Shown: positions 27,388 through 35,501, numbered from the stretch's first letter. The stretch is 55,796 nucleotides of DNA from Sulfurospirillaceae bacterium (GCA_028684065.1 JAQUGO010000012.1:1-55796); one strand, 5' to 3'. Program-made: numbers and translations. The notes: generated by a model from the sequence alone, not told the origin.

Positions 27388-28140
27388 CTAGAAATTATGC
27401 ATATGATAGTGGGAATGGTGGAAATCTTTATGTTTGTGTTTATGAATATGTAAAAGATTACCTTCTATTAACCTATTTTTATCTGCCATTAAAGTATCAA
27501 TGGCACCATCAAAGATTAGTTGATGATTCTCATTAAGCACTAAAGCTTTATCGCCTAATTCATATGCAATAGAAATATTGTGTGTAGAGATTAATGTTGT
27601 AATAGACATTTCCGAAAGCAAATCTACAAACAATCCTGTTGTTTTTGGGTCCATATTTGCTGTTGGCTCATCGAGTAGTAAAAATTCTGGCTCAAGGGCT
27701 AAGATAGCACATAACATAACTTTTTGTTTTTCACCTCCACTGAGTTTCAAAGGTGAGCTTTGAAGATACGTGTTTAATTGAAATTTTTCAGCCATTGCTT
27801 TCACTCGATCATCAATATCACTCATATCAAATTCACGCAAACCAAAGGCTATCTCATCATAAACAGTTGGATTGAAAAGCATCGTATCAGGGTTTTGGAA
27901 TAGAATTCCTACTTCTTTTCGAAAACTTTTTGTAATACTTTTTTTGCTTAAAAGTTGCTCTTTATAAAGATAGGTTCCTTCGCCAAAATAAAGGCCAGCT
28001 AAGATACGAAGTAGGGTACTTTTCCCACTCCCATTATTACCTAATAAAACTACTTTTTCACCCGTTTTAATGTCAAAAGAGAGTTGATTTAAAACTTTTT
28101 TGGTTTCATAGTAATAACTTAGATTTTCAATTTTAATCAA
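27388..28140 (-). CDS. cbiO: Nickel/cobalt ECF transporter ATPase with His-rich tail
   Basis: A 250-residue ABC ATPase with Walker A GNNGSGKST (34-42), LFQNPDTMLFNPTVYDEIAFG typical of energy-coupling-factor ATPases, signature LKLSGGEKQK and Walker B FLLLDEPTANMDP. The last 22 residues contain nine histidines, an extra metal-binding tail. It overlaps the T-component gene by 8 bases. Together with CbiQ, CbiN-like and CbiM it would import Ni2+ or Co2+; NikO is an equally valid name. Confidence 0.9.
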   Translation of the reverse strand: MIKIENLSYYYETKKVLNQLSFDIKTGEKVVLLGNNGSGKSTLLRILAGLYFGEGTYLYKEQLLSKKSITKSFRKEVGILFQNPDTMLFNPTVYDEIAFGLREFDMSDIDDRVKAMAEKFQLNTYLQSSPLKLSGGEKQKVMLCAILALEPEFLLLDEPTANMDPKTTGLFVDLLSEMSITTLISTHNISIAYELGDKALVLNENHQLIFDGAIDTLMADKNRLIEGNLLHIHKHKHKDFHHSHYHMHNF

Positions 28141-28711
28141 ACAATCCCCTTGCTTTAAGTGCTAAACTTTTTTCTTCACTATCATACAATGCTTTTTTAA
28201 AGAAATAGCCAAAAGCTGATGCAATAAACTCTTTTTGAGAGCGCTCACTCATTTTTTTAATGACTCTACTTTTGAGAGAAAGTTTAAAATTCTCATAGCT
28301 TTTTTGATAACTGATTATTTGTGAAAGTGAAATAGTCCATAAAAAACTAAGCGTTTTTGAAAACGAAAGTGCTTGAGCAATATTAGCGTAACGCGTGAAT
28401 AAAAAGGTGAGCAGTGTCAAATCAAAAACACGTATATTAAACATAAGAATATAATCAATCCAAACACGCTGTTGCATCATAGAGGTTACAATATAGCCTA
28501 TACTAATGACAAGATTAAATACTAAGATAGATTTCAAGGCACGTTTAAGAAGTATAAAAATCTCTTTTTTAGCTAAGAGTAAACAAATGAAAGCATAAGT
28601 AGATAAATACACTAAAGAATGGCTAGAAAGTATTATCCCTAGTCCAAGACAATAGAAGCCAAAAAGGAATCTATCGTGCAATCTTTTTTCCAAGAAAATA
28701 AAAAAATCCAA
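28133..28711 (-). CDS. cbiQ: ECF transporter T component (CbiQ/NikQ)
   Basis: A 192-residue membrane protein with four or five hydrophobic segments in the first half and a cytoplasmic C-terminal part. Two Arg-bearing coupling elements are visible: FKLSLKSRVIKKMS and the terminal SLALKARGLFD, corresponding to the ARG motifs by which EcfT proteins contact the ATPases. It is short compared with typical CbiQ (about 225 residues). It overlaps its neighbours on both sides. Confidence 0.82.
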   Translation of the reverse strand: MDFFIFLEKRLHDRFLFGFYCLGLGIILSSHSLVYLSTYAFICLLLAKKEIFILLKRALKSILVFNLVISIGYIVTSMMQQRVWIDYILMFNIRVFDLTLLTFLFTRYANIAQALSFSKTLSFLWTISLSQIISYQKSYENFKLSLKSRVIKKMSERSQKEFIASAFGYFFKKALYDSEEKSLALKARGLFD

Positions 28712-28952
28712 AAATCAAAGTAATACCTACAATACCTGAAAGATAATATGCAACAACTTCATTTATACCTGCAATCGTATAATCAGGTATAAGTGCTTTC
28801 ATGTGAAATGCATTCTCAATGCCTTTAGGAATAAAACCTAACATCTCTTGATAATACTCATTTTCCCATTCTGCCCATGCAGGATTTTCGCTTATCAAGC
28901 CTAATGGGAGAAAAATCAATACAATTATAATAGGATAAAAAATATTTTTCAT
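28671..28952 (-). CDS. CbiN/NikN-like PDGLE-domain protein
   Basis: A 93-residue membrane protein with an N-terminal hydrophobic segment (about 4-20), a loop with ENPAWAEW and a second membrane segment (about 67-87). The arrangement matches the PDGLE or NikN accessory subunits found between M and Q genes of nickel/cobalt ECF transporters. It overlaps cbiQ by 41 bases and cbiM by 4 bases. Its role in other systems is to stabilise or complete the M subunit. Confidence 0.72.
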   Translation of the reverse strand: MKNIFYPIIIVLIFLPLGLISENPAWAEWENEYYQEMLGFIPKGIENAFHMKALIPDYTIAGINEVVAYYLSGIVGITLIFGFFYFLGKKIAR

Positions 28953-29599
28953 GCATGTACTCCTTTATAAATCTGATTTTTGACAATATAACGATAGGCA
29001 AGTCCTGTAAAGATACCTTCAACAATACCAAAAAATAGTATATGCGAACCCACAATGGCAGGTAGCGCTAAGTTCAAACCAAAGGGAAAATATAATGGTT
29101 CACCCGTTGGTGTTGTTGCAATAAGGGGTTGAATACCTAAAAGAACGGCAACAACGAATGATGAAATAACAATGCCTATCCAACCACTTAAAAAAGGAGC
29201 ATATAATTTAGTCTGTATCTTGATATAAAGATAATGAGCCGTAAAAGATGCCATAAATCCCATTGCCAATGCGTTAGCTGCAAAAGTTGTCATGCCACCA
29301 TCACCAAAAACAAGTGCTTGAATGAGGAGCACTAAACTGACGCATAAAGAAGCAATCCAAGGACCAAATAAAATAGCAATTAAAGCAGCCCCCACAGCAT
29401 GTCCACTGGTTCCACCGGGAATAGGAATATTAAACATCATAATAATGAAGCTTAGGGCACTTAAAGAGGCGATTAATGGTAATGTTGTCTCATCTAACTG
29501 TTCTTTGAGTTTTTTAAAAGCAATAATCCATAAGGGTAAAGTAACAGCATAGGTGGCAATACATGTAATGGGAGAAAGATAACCATCAGGAATATGCAT
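28949..29599 (-). CDS. cbiM: Nickel/cobalt ECF transporter substrate component
   Basis: A 216-residue membrane protein beginning MHIPDGYLSP. In CbiM/NikM the free N-terminal amino group and His2 are metal ligands, and this sequence is nearly invariant. Six or seven membrane segments follow, with NIPIPGGTSGHAVGAAL containing further conserved His residues. It is the first gene of the operon, downstream of a large inverted-repeat region. Whether Ni or Co is the substrate cannot be told from sequence. Confidence 0.92.
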   Translation of the reverse strand: MHIPDGYLSPITCIATYAVTLPLWIIAFKKLKEQLDETTLPLIASLSALSFIIMMFNIPIPGGTSGHAVGAALIAILFGPWIASLCVSLVLLIQALVFGDGGMTTFAANALAMGFMASFTAHYLYIKIQTKLYAPFLSGWIGIVISSFVVAVLLGIQPLIATTPTGEPLYFPFGLNLALPAIVGSHILFFGIVEGIFTGLAYRYIVKNQIYKGVHA

Positions 29600-29613
29600 A
29601 GTAAACTCCTAAA

Positions 29614-29699
29614 TAAAATGTAATAATAATTATAGCTACAATAAGTATTACTTAATTAATATTTGTATTATTATTACATTTTAAATCTTAGTATTACTT
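29614..29699. promoter_or_regulatory. Inverted-repeat control region of the nickel/cobalt transporter operon
   Basis: The 17-base arms 29614-29630 and 29667-29683 are perfect inverted repeats separated by 36 bases. Inside and beside them AGTATTACTT occurs twice (29644-29653 and 29690-29699). Reduced to its core, the region holds GTAATA at 29620 and TATTAC at 29646, 29672 and 29692. It fills most of the gap between pdxA and cbiM, where the operon promoter must lie. The arrangement resembles an operator for a dimeric or tetrameric metal regulator such as NikR; the regulator is not shown by the sequence. Confidence 0.6.
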
Positions 29700-29702
29700 G
29701 AA

Positions 29703-30635
29703 TTAAAAGGTTAATAAAGATTTACCTTGGGCAAGTTTAGCAGCCTCTTTAATAGCATTGATATAACTCAGTGTAGACGGATTCATATTTTTATAAGCAA
29801 TATCAAATGCTGTTCCATGATCAACGGATGTTCGAATAACACCAGCATTCAAACTTACATTAATACTTTCGTTAAAGTAAAGCACTTTTAAAGGAATGAG
29901 CCCTTGGTCGTGATACATGCAAACAAAGTATTGATAACGCTCTCTATTGGCTTTTGTAAATGCCATATCAGGTACAAATGGACCGTCAAAAACGTCACGT
30001 TCTAAAAAATTATTGGCTTTTTGAATTGCTTTTTTAATCTCTTCTTCCTCATCACCAATAACACCATTGTCACCAGCATGAGGATTAAGACCCAAGACAG
30101 CAATTTTGTCAACACCTATTTCTTCATAAACTTTAACTAAAAAGGGTTTAAGTTTTTTAGCTTTGATTTCATGAGGAACATCTTTGAGCGGAATATGATG
30201 TGTGTAGAGAATAGTAAACATTGCTTCACATCCTAGCATCATAATAGCATCACACCCTAACAAATCACTAAGTGCATCCGTATGACCTTTGTATTCAAGT
30301 CCAGCCATAGCCCAAGATTCTTTATTAATAGGGAGAGTGACTATTGCACTTACCTCATTGCTTTTGGCTAAAGCAACAGCTGTGATAAAAGAGTCATAAG
30401 AAGATTCTCCTGCTTCTTCACTGCAAACTCCTGGTGCAATTTCAAATATTTTGCCACATTCTCGCGTTTCAAAATCGGTTGGAACTTCTAATCCTAATAA
30501 AGCAGCACCCCATTCTAACATATTTTCATTAACACAATAAAGAGGCTCACACAGTGTTTTAACTTCTTCATGAGAACGAAGAGCAATTTCCAACCCAATA
30601 CCATTTAAATCACCTAAACTGATTGCTATTTTCAT
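29703..30635 (-). CDS. pdxA: 4-hydroxythreonine-4-phosphate dehydrogenase
   Basis: A 310-residue enzyme of the DXP-dependent vitamin B6 pathway. The metal-binding histidines appear in YKGHTDALSDLLGCDAIMML and MYHDQGLIPLKVLYF, and GLNPHAGDNGVIGDEE is the typical substrate loop. Its product is used by PdxJ, encoded immediately upstream with a 4-base overlap. Confidence 0.94.
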   Translation of the reverse strand: MKIAISLGDLNGIGLEIALRSHEEVKTLCEPLYCVNENMLEWGAALLGLEVPTDFETRECGKIFEIAPGVCSEEAGESSYDSFITAVALAKSNEVSAIVTLPINKESWAMAGLEYKGHTDALSDLLGCDAIMMLGCEAMFTILYTHHIPLKDVPHEIKAKKLKPFLVKVYEEIGVDKIAVLGLNPHAGDNGVIGDEEEEIKKAIQKANNFLERDVFDGPFVPDMAFTKANRERYQYFVCMYHDQGLIPLKVLYFNESINVSLNAGVIRTSVDHGTAFDIAYKNMNPSTLSYINAIKEAAKLAQGKSLLTF

Positions 30636-31411
30636 TTAATAAGTCCTATCATTTCTTTTACTGCATTTTCAAATCCAATAAAAATAGATTTAGCAATAAT
30701 ACTTTGTCCTATGTTTAACTCTTCTATCTCTTTTATTGTAAGAATATTGTGTACATTATGATAATTGAGCCCATGTCCAGCAGCAACACGTATTCCAAAT
30801 TTTCTTGCTTCTGAAGCACTTTCTTGCAGGCTCTCTAGTGCATCCTTAAGCTTTACATGTAAACTCACACGGTCACACTCCAATTCTTTAATACTATGAT
30901 GTGTTCTTGCGAGATTAGAGTATAACATGGCATATACATTGGCATATAATCCTGTATGTAGTTCGACCCATTCAACATCAAGTTCTTTAGCTTTTTGAAT
31001 CATCAGTGTAGTAGGATCAATAAATAAAGAGAGTTCAATCTGTTCTTTTTTGAGCTGTTGAGCGATAGATTGTATGGCATCAAAATAATGTACAACATTT
31101 AAGCCACCTTCTGTCGTTACTTCTTCACGCTTTTCGGGAACCAATGTTATACGGTGTGGGTGTAAAGCTGTCACGATTTTAATAACATCAGCATTAATGG
31201 AACATTCCATATTGACAGGCAATGATGAATTTTCAATAATTCTGCGAGCATCTTCGTCGTGAATATGGCGTCTATCTTCTCTAAGGTGAATAGTGATTTG
31301 ATCTCCACCTGCACGATTCACCAAAGAAACTGCATCTAGGGGGTCTGGGTCATTTATTTTTCGTGCTTCTCTTAAAACAGCTATATGATCAATGTTAACT
31401 CCTAGAAGCAT
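30632..31411 (-). CDS. pdxJ: Pyridoxine 5'-phosphate synthase
   Basis: A 259-residue TIM-barrel enzyme that condenses the PdxA product with 1-deoxyxylulose 5-phosphate to form pyridoxine 5'-phosphate. LLGVNIDHIAVLREARK, DQITIHLREDRRHI, ITLVPEKREEVTTEGG, VELHTGLYA and VAAGHGLNYHNV are canonical. It heads a two-gene operon with pdxA from the promoter at 31442-31450. Confidence 0.95.
   Translation of the reverse strand: MLLGVNIDHIAVLREARKINDPDPLDAVSLVNRAGGDQITIHLREDRRHIHDEDARRIIENSSLPVNMECSINADVIKIVTALHPHRITLVPEKREEVTTEGGLNVVHYFDAIQSIAQQLKKEQIELSLFIDPTTLMIQKAKELDVEWVELHTGLYANVYAMLYSNLARTHHSIKELECDRVSLHVKLKDALESLQESASEARKFGIRVAAGHGLNYHNVHNILTIKEIEELNIGQSIIAKSIFIGFENAVKEMIGLIK
30852..30863. repeat. 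TTTACATGTAAA palindrome, copy 4
   Basis: A full 12-bp perfect copy inside pdxJ, encoding part of the Ser-Leu-His-Val-Lys-Leu region. Confidence 0.55.
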
Positions 31412-31441
31412 TATAAAATCCTTATTTAAATATATAATAAC

Positions 31442-31450
31442 ATTATAGCA
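31442..31450 (-). promoter_or_regulatory. Extended -10 box for pdxJ-pdxA
   Basis: On the minus strand this reads TGCTATAAT, about 31 bases before the pdxJ ATG. Confidence 0.65.
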
Positions 31451-31538
31451 AAATCCATATTGCGAAATGATTTCAGATGTTATTAAATGATTTTATACTT
31501 TAATACATAAATTAATTTTTATAACTCAAGGGTAGTGC

Positions 31539-31907
31539 ATGGTTGTTTTTCGTGTAGATAAAGAGAAAAATATTTTATTTATGAGCATAACAGGAATAGT
31601 CCCGAAAGATAAAATGTTAGACTCCATTGAATTGTTTGCTAAAAAATGTACTGAATTAAAAGAATATTTCACTATTATCAATGATATGTCTCTTTTGAAA
31701 ATTTCTTCAGACCATGATTTTGATATTTTGTCAAAAACAACTTTTATGATGAAAGAAAAATTTTTAATAGGGAAAATCATACGAATAATCGGAACTAATC
31801 ATTCTTATGAAATAAAACTCAAACATTTTGATGCACACTATCACATGGAAAATATCTTTTATGTTTCAAATAAAAAAAGTGCATTCGAAACTCTTTATAA
31901 GCTCTAA
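31539..31907 (+). CDS. Small protein of unknown function, possibly STAS/SpoIIAA-like
   Basis: A 122-residue cytoplasmic protein. The pattern of a short strand pair (FRVDKEKNILFMSITGIV), a helix (KDKMLDSIELFAKKC), a strand ending in IINDMS, a second helix and a basic strand (GKIIRIIG) resembles STAS/SpoIIAA-like folds. There is no clear sequence signature, so this is a fold guess only. It stands alone, divergent from pdxJ and convergent with the Sel1-like gene. Confidence 0.6.
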   Translation: MVVFRVDKEKNILFMSITGIVPKDKMLDSIELFAKKCTELKEYFTIINDMSLLKISSDHDFDILSKTTFMMKEKFLIGKIIRIIGTNHSYEIKLKHFDAHYHMENIFYVSNKKSAFETLYKL

Positions 31908-31908
31908 A

Positions 31909-32313
31909 TTAAAACTTATAGCTGAAATAGCGTTGAAGTATTTTTTGACAATGAGGAATTTTTAAGCGCAAACCTTTCATCAACCCATCAGCAATATAAC
32001 TTGTATTGGTATGGGCATTCATATAAGCTTCACTCAAGTAGCAACCTGCAGGAATATTTCCATACTCACGAGCAAATTCAAAAAGTTCTATAGCTTTTAT
32101 AGTGTCAACATGTACTCCTTCCCCATATAAATACATTTTACCAAGCATATAAGCAGCATTAGCTGATTCGTCTTGTTTAATAGCTTGTTCAAAAGAAATC
32201 TTAGCTTTTGCGTAGGATTTTTGATTGTATTCAAGAATTCCTTCACGTAAATTATTATCCGAGCTATACGCGTAGACGATGACTATTAAAAAGAATGAAA
32301 ACAGACGAAACAT
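31909..32313 (-). CDS. Exported Sel1/TPR-repeat protein
   Basis: A 134-residue protein with a signal peptide (FRLFSFFLIVIVYAYSSD) and two or three short helical repeats. SANAAYMLGKMYLYGEGVHVDTIKAIELFEFAREYG shows the Sel1 pattern A-x-x-x-LG-x-x-Y-x-x-G-x-G. Such proteins are usually periplasmic scaffolds. It lies downstream of the cytochrome b-DHC gene on the same strand, 117 bases away, and could be a distant member of that unit. Confidence 0.7.
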   Translation of the reverse strand: MFRLFSFFLIVIVYAYSSDNNLREGILEYNQKSYAKAKISFEQAIKQDESANAAYMLGKMYLYGEGVHVDTIKAIELFEFAREYGNIPAGCYLSEAYMNAHTNTSYIADGLMKGLRLKIPHCQKILQRYFSYKF

Positions 32314-32430
32314 TTTAAACCGCCTTAGTTATGAAAAATAGTTTTATCAGATTATAGTCATAAATAATATAGATTCTCTTTCAATTAAAAGGTAAAAAAA
32401 ATTTTAATAAATATTTAACGTGATTTTATA

Positions 32431-33561
32431 TTATTGAGGAATGTGAATAAAAGTAATATCAAAAATTCCTTTTTCAAAACCATGATGACATGCAAAACAG
32501 TTTGATTTATCTTTTATCAAAGGAGATTTAAACGTTTCATTACTAATACGATGATGAACCCTGCGCCAATAAGGCGATTTTGTAATTGATAACGGTCTCA
32601 TTTCACCTAATGATTCTAATGTTTTAAAAGATAATTTACGGCTTGAATATTCTGCACTATGGGCAAGAACATACGATTTTATATCCAATTGCATCTCTTT
32701 AGAAATATTGTTTTCTGTGATTTTTTCTCCAAAATGATTTTCCAAACCATCAAACAGTTTGACCCATGATTCTTTTGGAAGCATATATGGTGGATAGTTT
32801 TTATGACATTTACCACATTTTTCGTAAAAAGCAGGACTTTCTGTTTCAAAATCAATAGGTTCGAAACGACTTTGAGTTAAACTATTTTCAGGTTGAGATA
32901 CAATGAAATAAAAAGAATATACGACTAAGGCAATCACACTATACACAAAAATATTTCGAATAGCCGATACTTTTGTATCAATTCCATCACATTGTTTATA
33001 ACCAGTCACCATTGCAAATACCATATTTGTTCTATGATAGAATTGCTCAATAAGAACGCCTATGACATGAATAAAAGCCCATAATAAGAGACTATATGAA
33101 GTATATTGATGTATTGTTAATAATACATTCGAGTAGTGATAATATAAAGGGTTTAGAAAACGTGTTATACCACAGCCTTCTTGAACGCCATACAGGAGAA
33201 TACCTCCGAAGACGATTAGATAACCTATAAAAAGAACTATCAATGTAAACCAACTTGATGCTGGATTGTGTCCTGGATGAATTTTACGCCATCTATTGTT
33301 TACTTTTTCTTGAAAATAGTGTTTTAGACTACTCGCATGTAACATAAATGTATTAAAGGTAGCATATTGTGGCCCCAAAAAACCCCAAATGATACGAAAT
33401 GTGAGAACAATGCCAAAAGTATATCCAAAGGCTATATGGTAGATGAATTTATCATGAAAAAAAGAAGTTAGAAAAGAGGCAAGAAAAGAGATTACAATAA
33501 TCCAATGAATCATGCGCGTACATAAAGGCCATACAAAAACATAACCAAATTTTCTGTTCAT
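32431..33561 (-). CDS. Cytochrome b561-type membrane protein fused to a dihaem cytochrome c (DHC) domain
   Basis: A 376-residue fusion. Residues 1-225 form a cytochrome b561/Ni-hydrogenase-b-like domain with five membrane segments (about 15-35, 40-60, 104-125, 150-172, 202-222) and candidate haem-b ligands H19, H42, H151 and H165; HPGHNPASSW precedes the third helix as in that family. After the fifth helix the chain should be periplasmic, and it carries two haem-c sites, C249-x-x-C-H and C355-x-x-C-H. The segment KCHKNYPPYMLPKESW and the late HHRIS region match the DHC family, normally a separate protein. Likely role: transfer of electrons between periplasmic cytochromes and the quinone pool. 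The cytochrome c and SQR-like genes lie directly upstream. Confidence 0.85.
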   Translation of the reverse strand: MNRKFGYVFVWPLCTRMIHWIIVISFLASFLTSFFHDKFIYHIAFGYTFGIVLTFRIIWGFLGPQYATFNTFMLHASSLKHYFQEKVNNRWRKIHPGHNPASSWFTLIVLFIGYLIVFGGILLYGVQEGCGITRFLNPLYYHYSNVLLTIHQYTSYSLLLWAFIHVIGVLIEQFYHRTNMVFAMVTGYKQCDGIDTKVSAIRNIFVYSVIALVVYSFYFIVSQPENSLTQSRFEPIDFETESPAFYEKCGKCHKNYPPYMLPKESWVKLFDGLENHFGEKITENNISKEMQLDIKSYVLAHSAEYSSRKLSFKTLESLGEMRPLSITKSPYWRRVHHRISNETFKSPLIKDKSNCFACHHGFEKGIFDITFIHIPQ

Positions 33562-33620
33562 TAGATTCTTTTCTTATGTTTTCTGATGTTGAAACATCAG
33601 AAAACATAATACATAAATTA

Positions 33621-33995
33621 TTATTTATTTATATTGAAAGTATTGAAAATATAATTAGCCATAGCTTTTATATCGTAATCATAACCTTTTTCAGTGAGTT
33701 TTTGCATATTATGCTCCATCACGTCGTGCTCAGTTGCTGTTGATTGACCAAGTCCACCATTTTTAATATCAAAAAGATCTAACTCAAGTTCTTGAACTAT
33801 TTTTTTATTAATGGCAGGTGCTTTCTTTTCTGCCTTTCCTTCACCTTTATCTCCATGACAATGCGAACATGTCGCTTTATAAACTTCAGCTGGAGTATAT
33901 TTATAAGTCACTGTATTGCTTTTGGGTGAATCGCCACATCCACTTAATGCTATAAGGGCTACAGCAGACGACACAATTAATATTAATTTTTTCAT
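33621..33995 (-). CDS. Monohaem cytochrome c lipoprotein
   Basis: A 124-residue exported protein. The signal peptide ends in the lipobox ALSGC (Cys20), so it would be anchored to a membrane on its periplasmic side. One haem site CSHCH follows a typical c553-like helix (PAEVYKATCSHCHGDKGEG), and EHNMQKLTEKGYDYDIKAMANYI provides the expected Met axial ligand and C-terminal helix. It lies 36 bases after the SQR-like gene and 59 bases before the cytochrome b-DHC gene, a natural electron carrier between them. Confidence 0.85.
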   Translation of the reverse strand: MKKLILIVSSAVALIALSGCGDSPKSNTVTYKYTPAEVYKATCSHCHGDKGEGKAEKKAPAINKKIVQELELDLFDIKNGGLGQSTATEHDVMEHNMQKLTEKGYDYDIKAMANYIFNTFNINK

Positions 33996-34031
33996 TCTTT
34001 TATCCTTTATCTCTTATTCATACTTATTATA

Positions 34032-35501
34032 TTAAGCTCGACCAGCAAGCATGCCGTAAATTGTCATAGGTTTGAGTGCATATACCTTGAGTAACCACCA
34101 TATCCAACGCTCTTGTGTAGGGTCAAGTGGAAATGATGGAGTAGGTTTAGCTGTCCAATCAAATTCTGCCAACATAACTGTTCCAATACTGGTAATCAGT
34201 GGACAAACAGTATAGCCATGGTAAGCCGAAGGAAGTTTTTCTTTTTTCTCCATAACGGCAATAAGATTATCAGCCAAAACACCATATTGTTTACGTATAC
34301 TTCCACCTGTTTTTCCCATTGGCAGGGCGGCAACATCTCCTAAAGAAAAAATATTTTTATATTTGACATGTTGTAATGTCTCTTGTGCGACGGGTACCCA
34401 TCCTTTAGAAGAGCCTATTGGTGATTTGCCAACAATATCAGAAGCTTTTTGAGGTGGTGTTATATGAATAAAATCATATTTGCGCTCTTCCTCTTTAGAC
34501 ATTTGAACCATGGTGTACTCTTTTAAATCCTCATCATACTCACCTTTTTCAAGCCATGTTTTTTCAAAAGTTGCCACTTTTTTATCGGTATCAATAGCGA
34601 CTAAATTGGTTTTGTATTCCCATTTGAAATTTCGTGCTTTAAATTGTGCCAAAATAGCTTCATGATATTCAGTTACACCAAACATTTTGCTACCACTTGG
34701 ACAAAAAATCAAATCAACTTTATCTCTCACACCTGCTTCTACCAATCGAGCATGGGTCAAATACATGATTTTTTTAGGTGCACCACCACATTTGATAGGA
34801 GTACTCGGATCTGTAAAATAAGCTTGCAATTTTTCAGTCCCAGTATGTTTTTTTGCTTTTTCAATTAATTCTTGAATACCTTTATAGGTATCAACAGCAC
34901 CATCTGCAAAGTAGATAGAATAAACACCATTTTTACCTACCTTTTGGCGAACAATAGTATTTTCACCAGCAGAAGTAATTTCGCCTTCTAATCCTTTTAT
35001 TCCACCATAGTTCAACATTAAGCCTGTTGCAACCACCAAATAATCATACGTAATATCTTCACCACTTGAAATTTTTACTTTATTATTGGTTGGATCAAAG
35101 CTAACAACTGAATCTTTGATTAATTTAACACCTTTAGGCAAAAAATCTTCTATTTTATATTCAATGTCACTTTTTTGCCACACACCGCCCCCAATAAGTG
35201 TCTGTCCTGGTTGATATGACACTGATTTTGGATTAGGTTCTATAATAGTTACATCTGGATTTGATAAACTATTGCATAATTTTGCAGCTGTAGACACGCC
35301 CGCAAGTCCACCTCCAACAATCACTATTTTGCCTGTGGCACTCGATGAAGCTTTAGCTTGTGTTGTGCCTATTGAACCAGCTAAAACACTCGCCGCTACA
35401 GGGGATGCAGCTAAAAATTTCATTGCTTCACGACGTGACATTTTACCTTCGTATTTTTCAATCTCACCGAGTAATTCTTCAATGATTTTGTCTGATTTCA
35501 T
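34032..35501 (-). CDS. Tat-exported sulfide:quinone oxidoreductase-like flavoprotein (type II motifs)
   Basis: A 489-residue FAD protein. The start at 35501 has AAGGA 7 bases upstream; M21 (35441) is an alternative. MSRREAMKFLAAS (21-33) is a twin-arginine signal, predicting export of the folded flavoprotein. FAD binding is at IVIVGGGLAGVSTAAKLC. The two redox cysteines lie in TPIKCGGAPKKIMYL (C238) and GYTVCPLITSIGTVMLAEFDW (C433), which match human SQOR-type enzymes. A Trp-rich terminal helix (ERWIWWLLKVYAL) should dock on the membrane. Sulfide oxidation is the likely reaction; the acceptor may be quinone or the neighbouring cytochrome. Flavocytochrome c sulfide dehydrogenase is the alternative. 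Confidence 0.82.
   Translation of the reverse strand: MKSDKIIEELLGEIEKYEGKMSRREAMKFLAASPVAASVLAGSIGTTQAKASSSATGKIVIVGGGLAGVSTAAKLCNSLSNPDVTIIEPNPKSVSYQPGQTLIGGGVWQKSDIEYKIEDFLPKGVKLIKDSVVSFDPTNNKVKISSGEDITYDYLVVATGLMLNYGGIKGLEGEITSAGENTIVRQKVGKNGVYSIYFADGAVDTYKGIQELIEKAKKHTGTEKLQAYFTDPSTPIKCGGAPKKIMYLTHARLVEAGVRDKVDLIFCPSGSKMFGVTEYHEAILAQFKARNFKWEYKTNLVAIDTDKKVATFEKTWLEKGEYDEDLKEYTMVQMSKEEERKYDFIHITPPQKASDIVGKSPIGSSKGWVPVAQETLQHVKYKNIFSLGDVAALPMGKTGGSIRKQYGVLADNLIAVMEKKEKLPSAYHGYTVCPLITSIGTVMLAEFDWTAKPTPSFPLDPTQERWIWWLLKVYALKPMTIYGMLAGRA

Noticed and set aside
27339-27536. Plus-strand open frame of 65 codons after the HBM chemoreceptor gene
   Set aside because: It overlaps the His-rich end of cbiO on the opposite strand and has no ribosome site. 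The 162-base gap 27226-27387 holds nothing I can identify.
33621-33995. Cytochrome c lipoprotein as an SHP-type oxygen-binding cytochrome (usual DHC partner)
   Set aside because: The sequence has a c553-like Met region and lacks the SHP layout, so it is described as an ordinary class I carrier.
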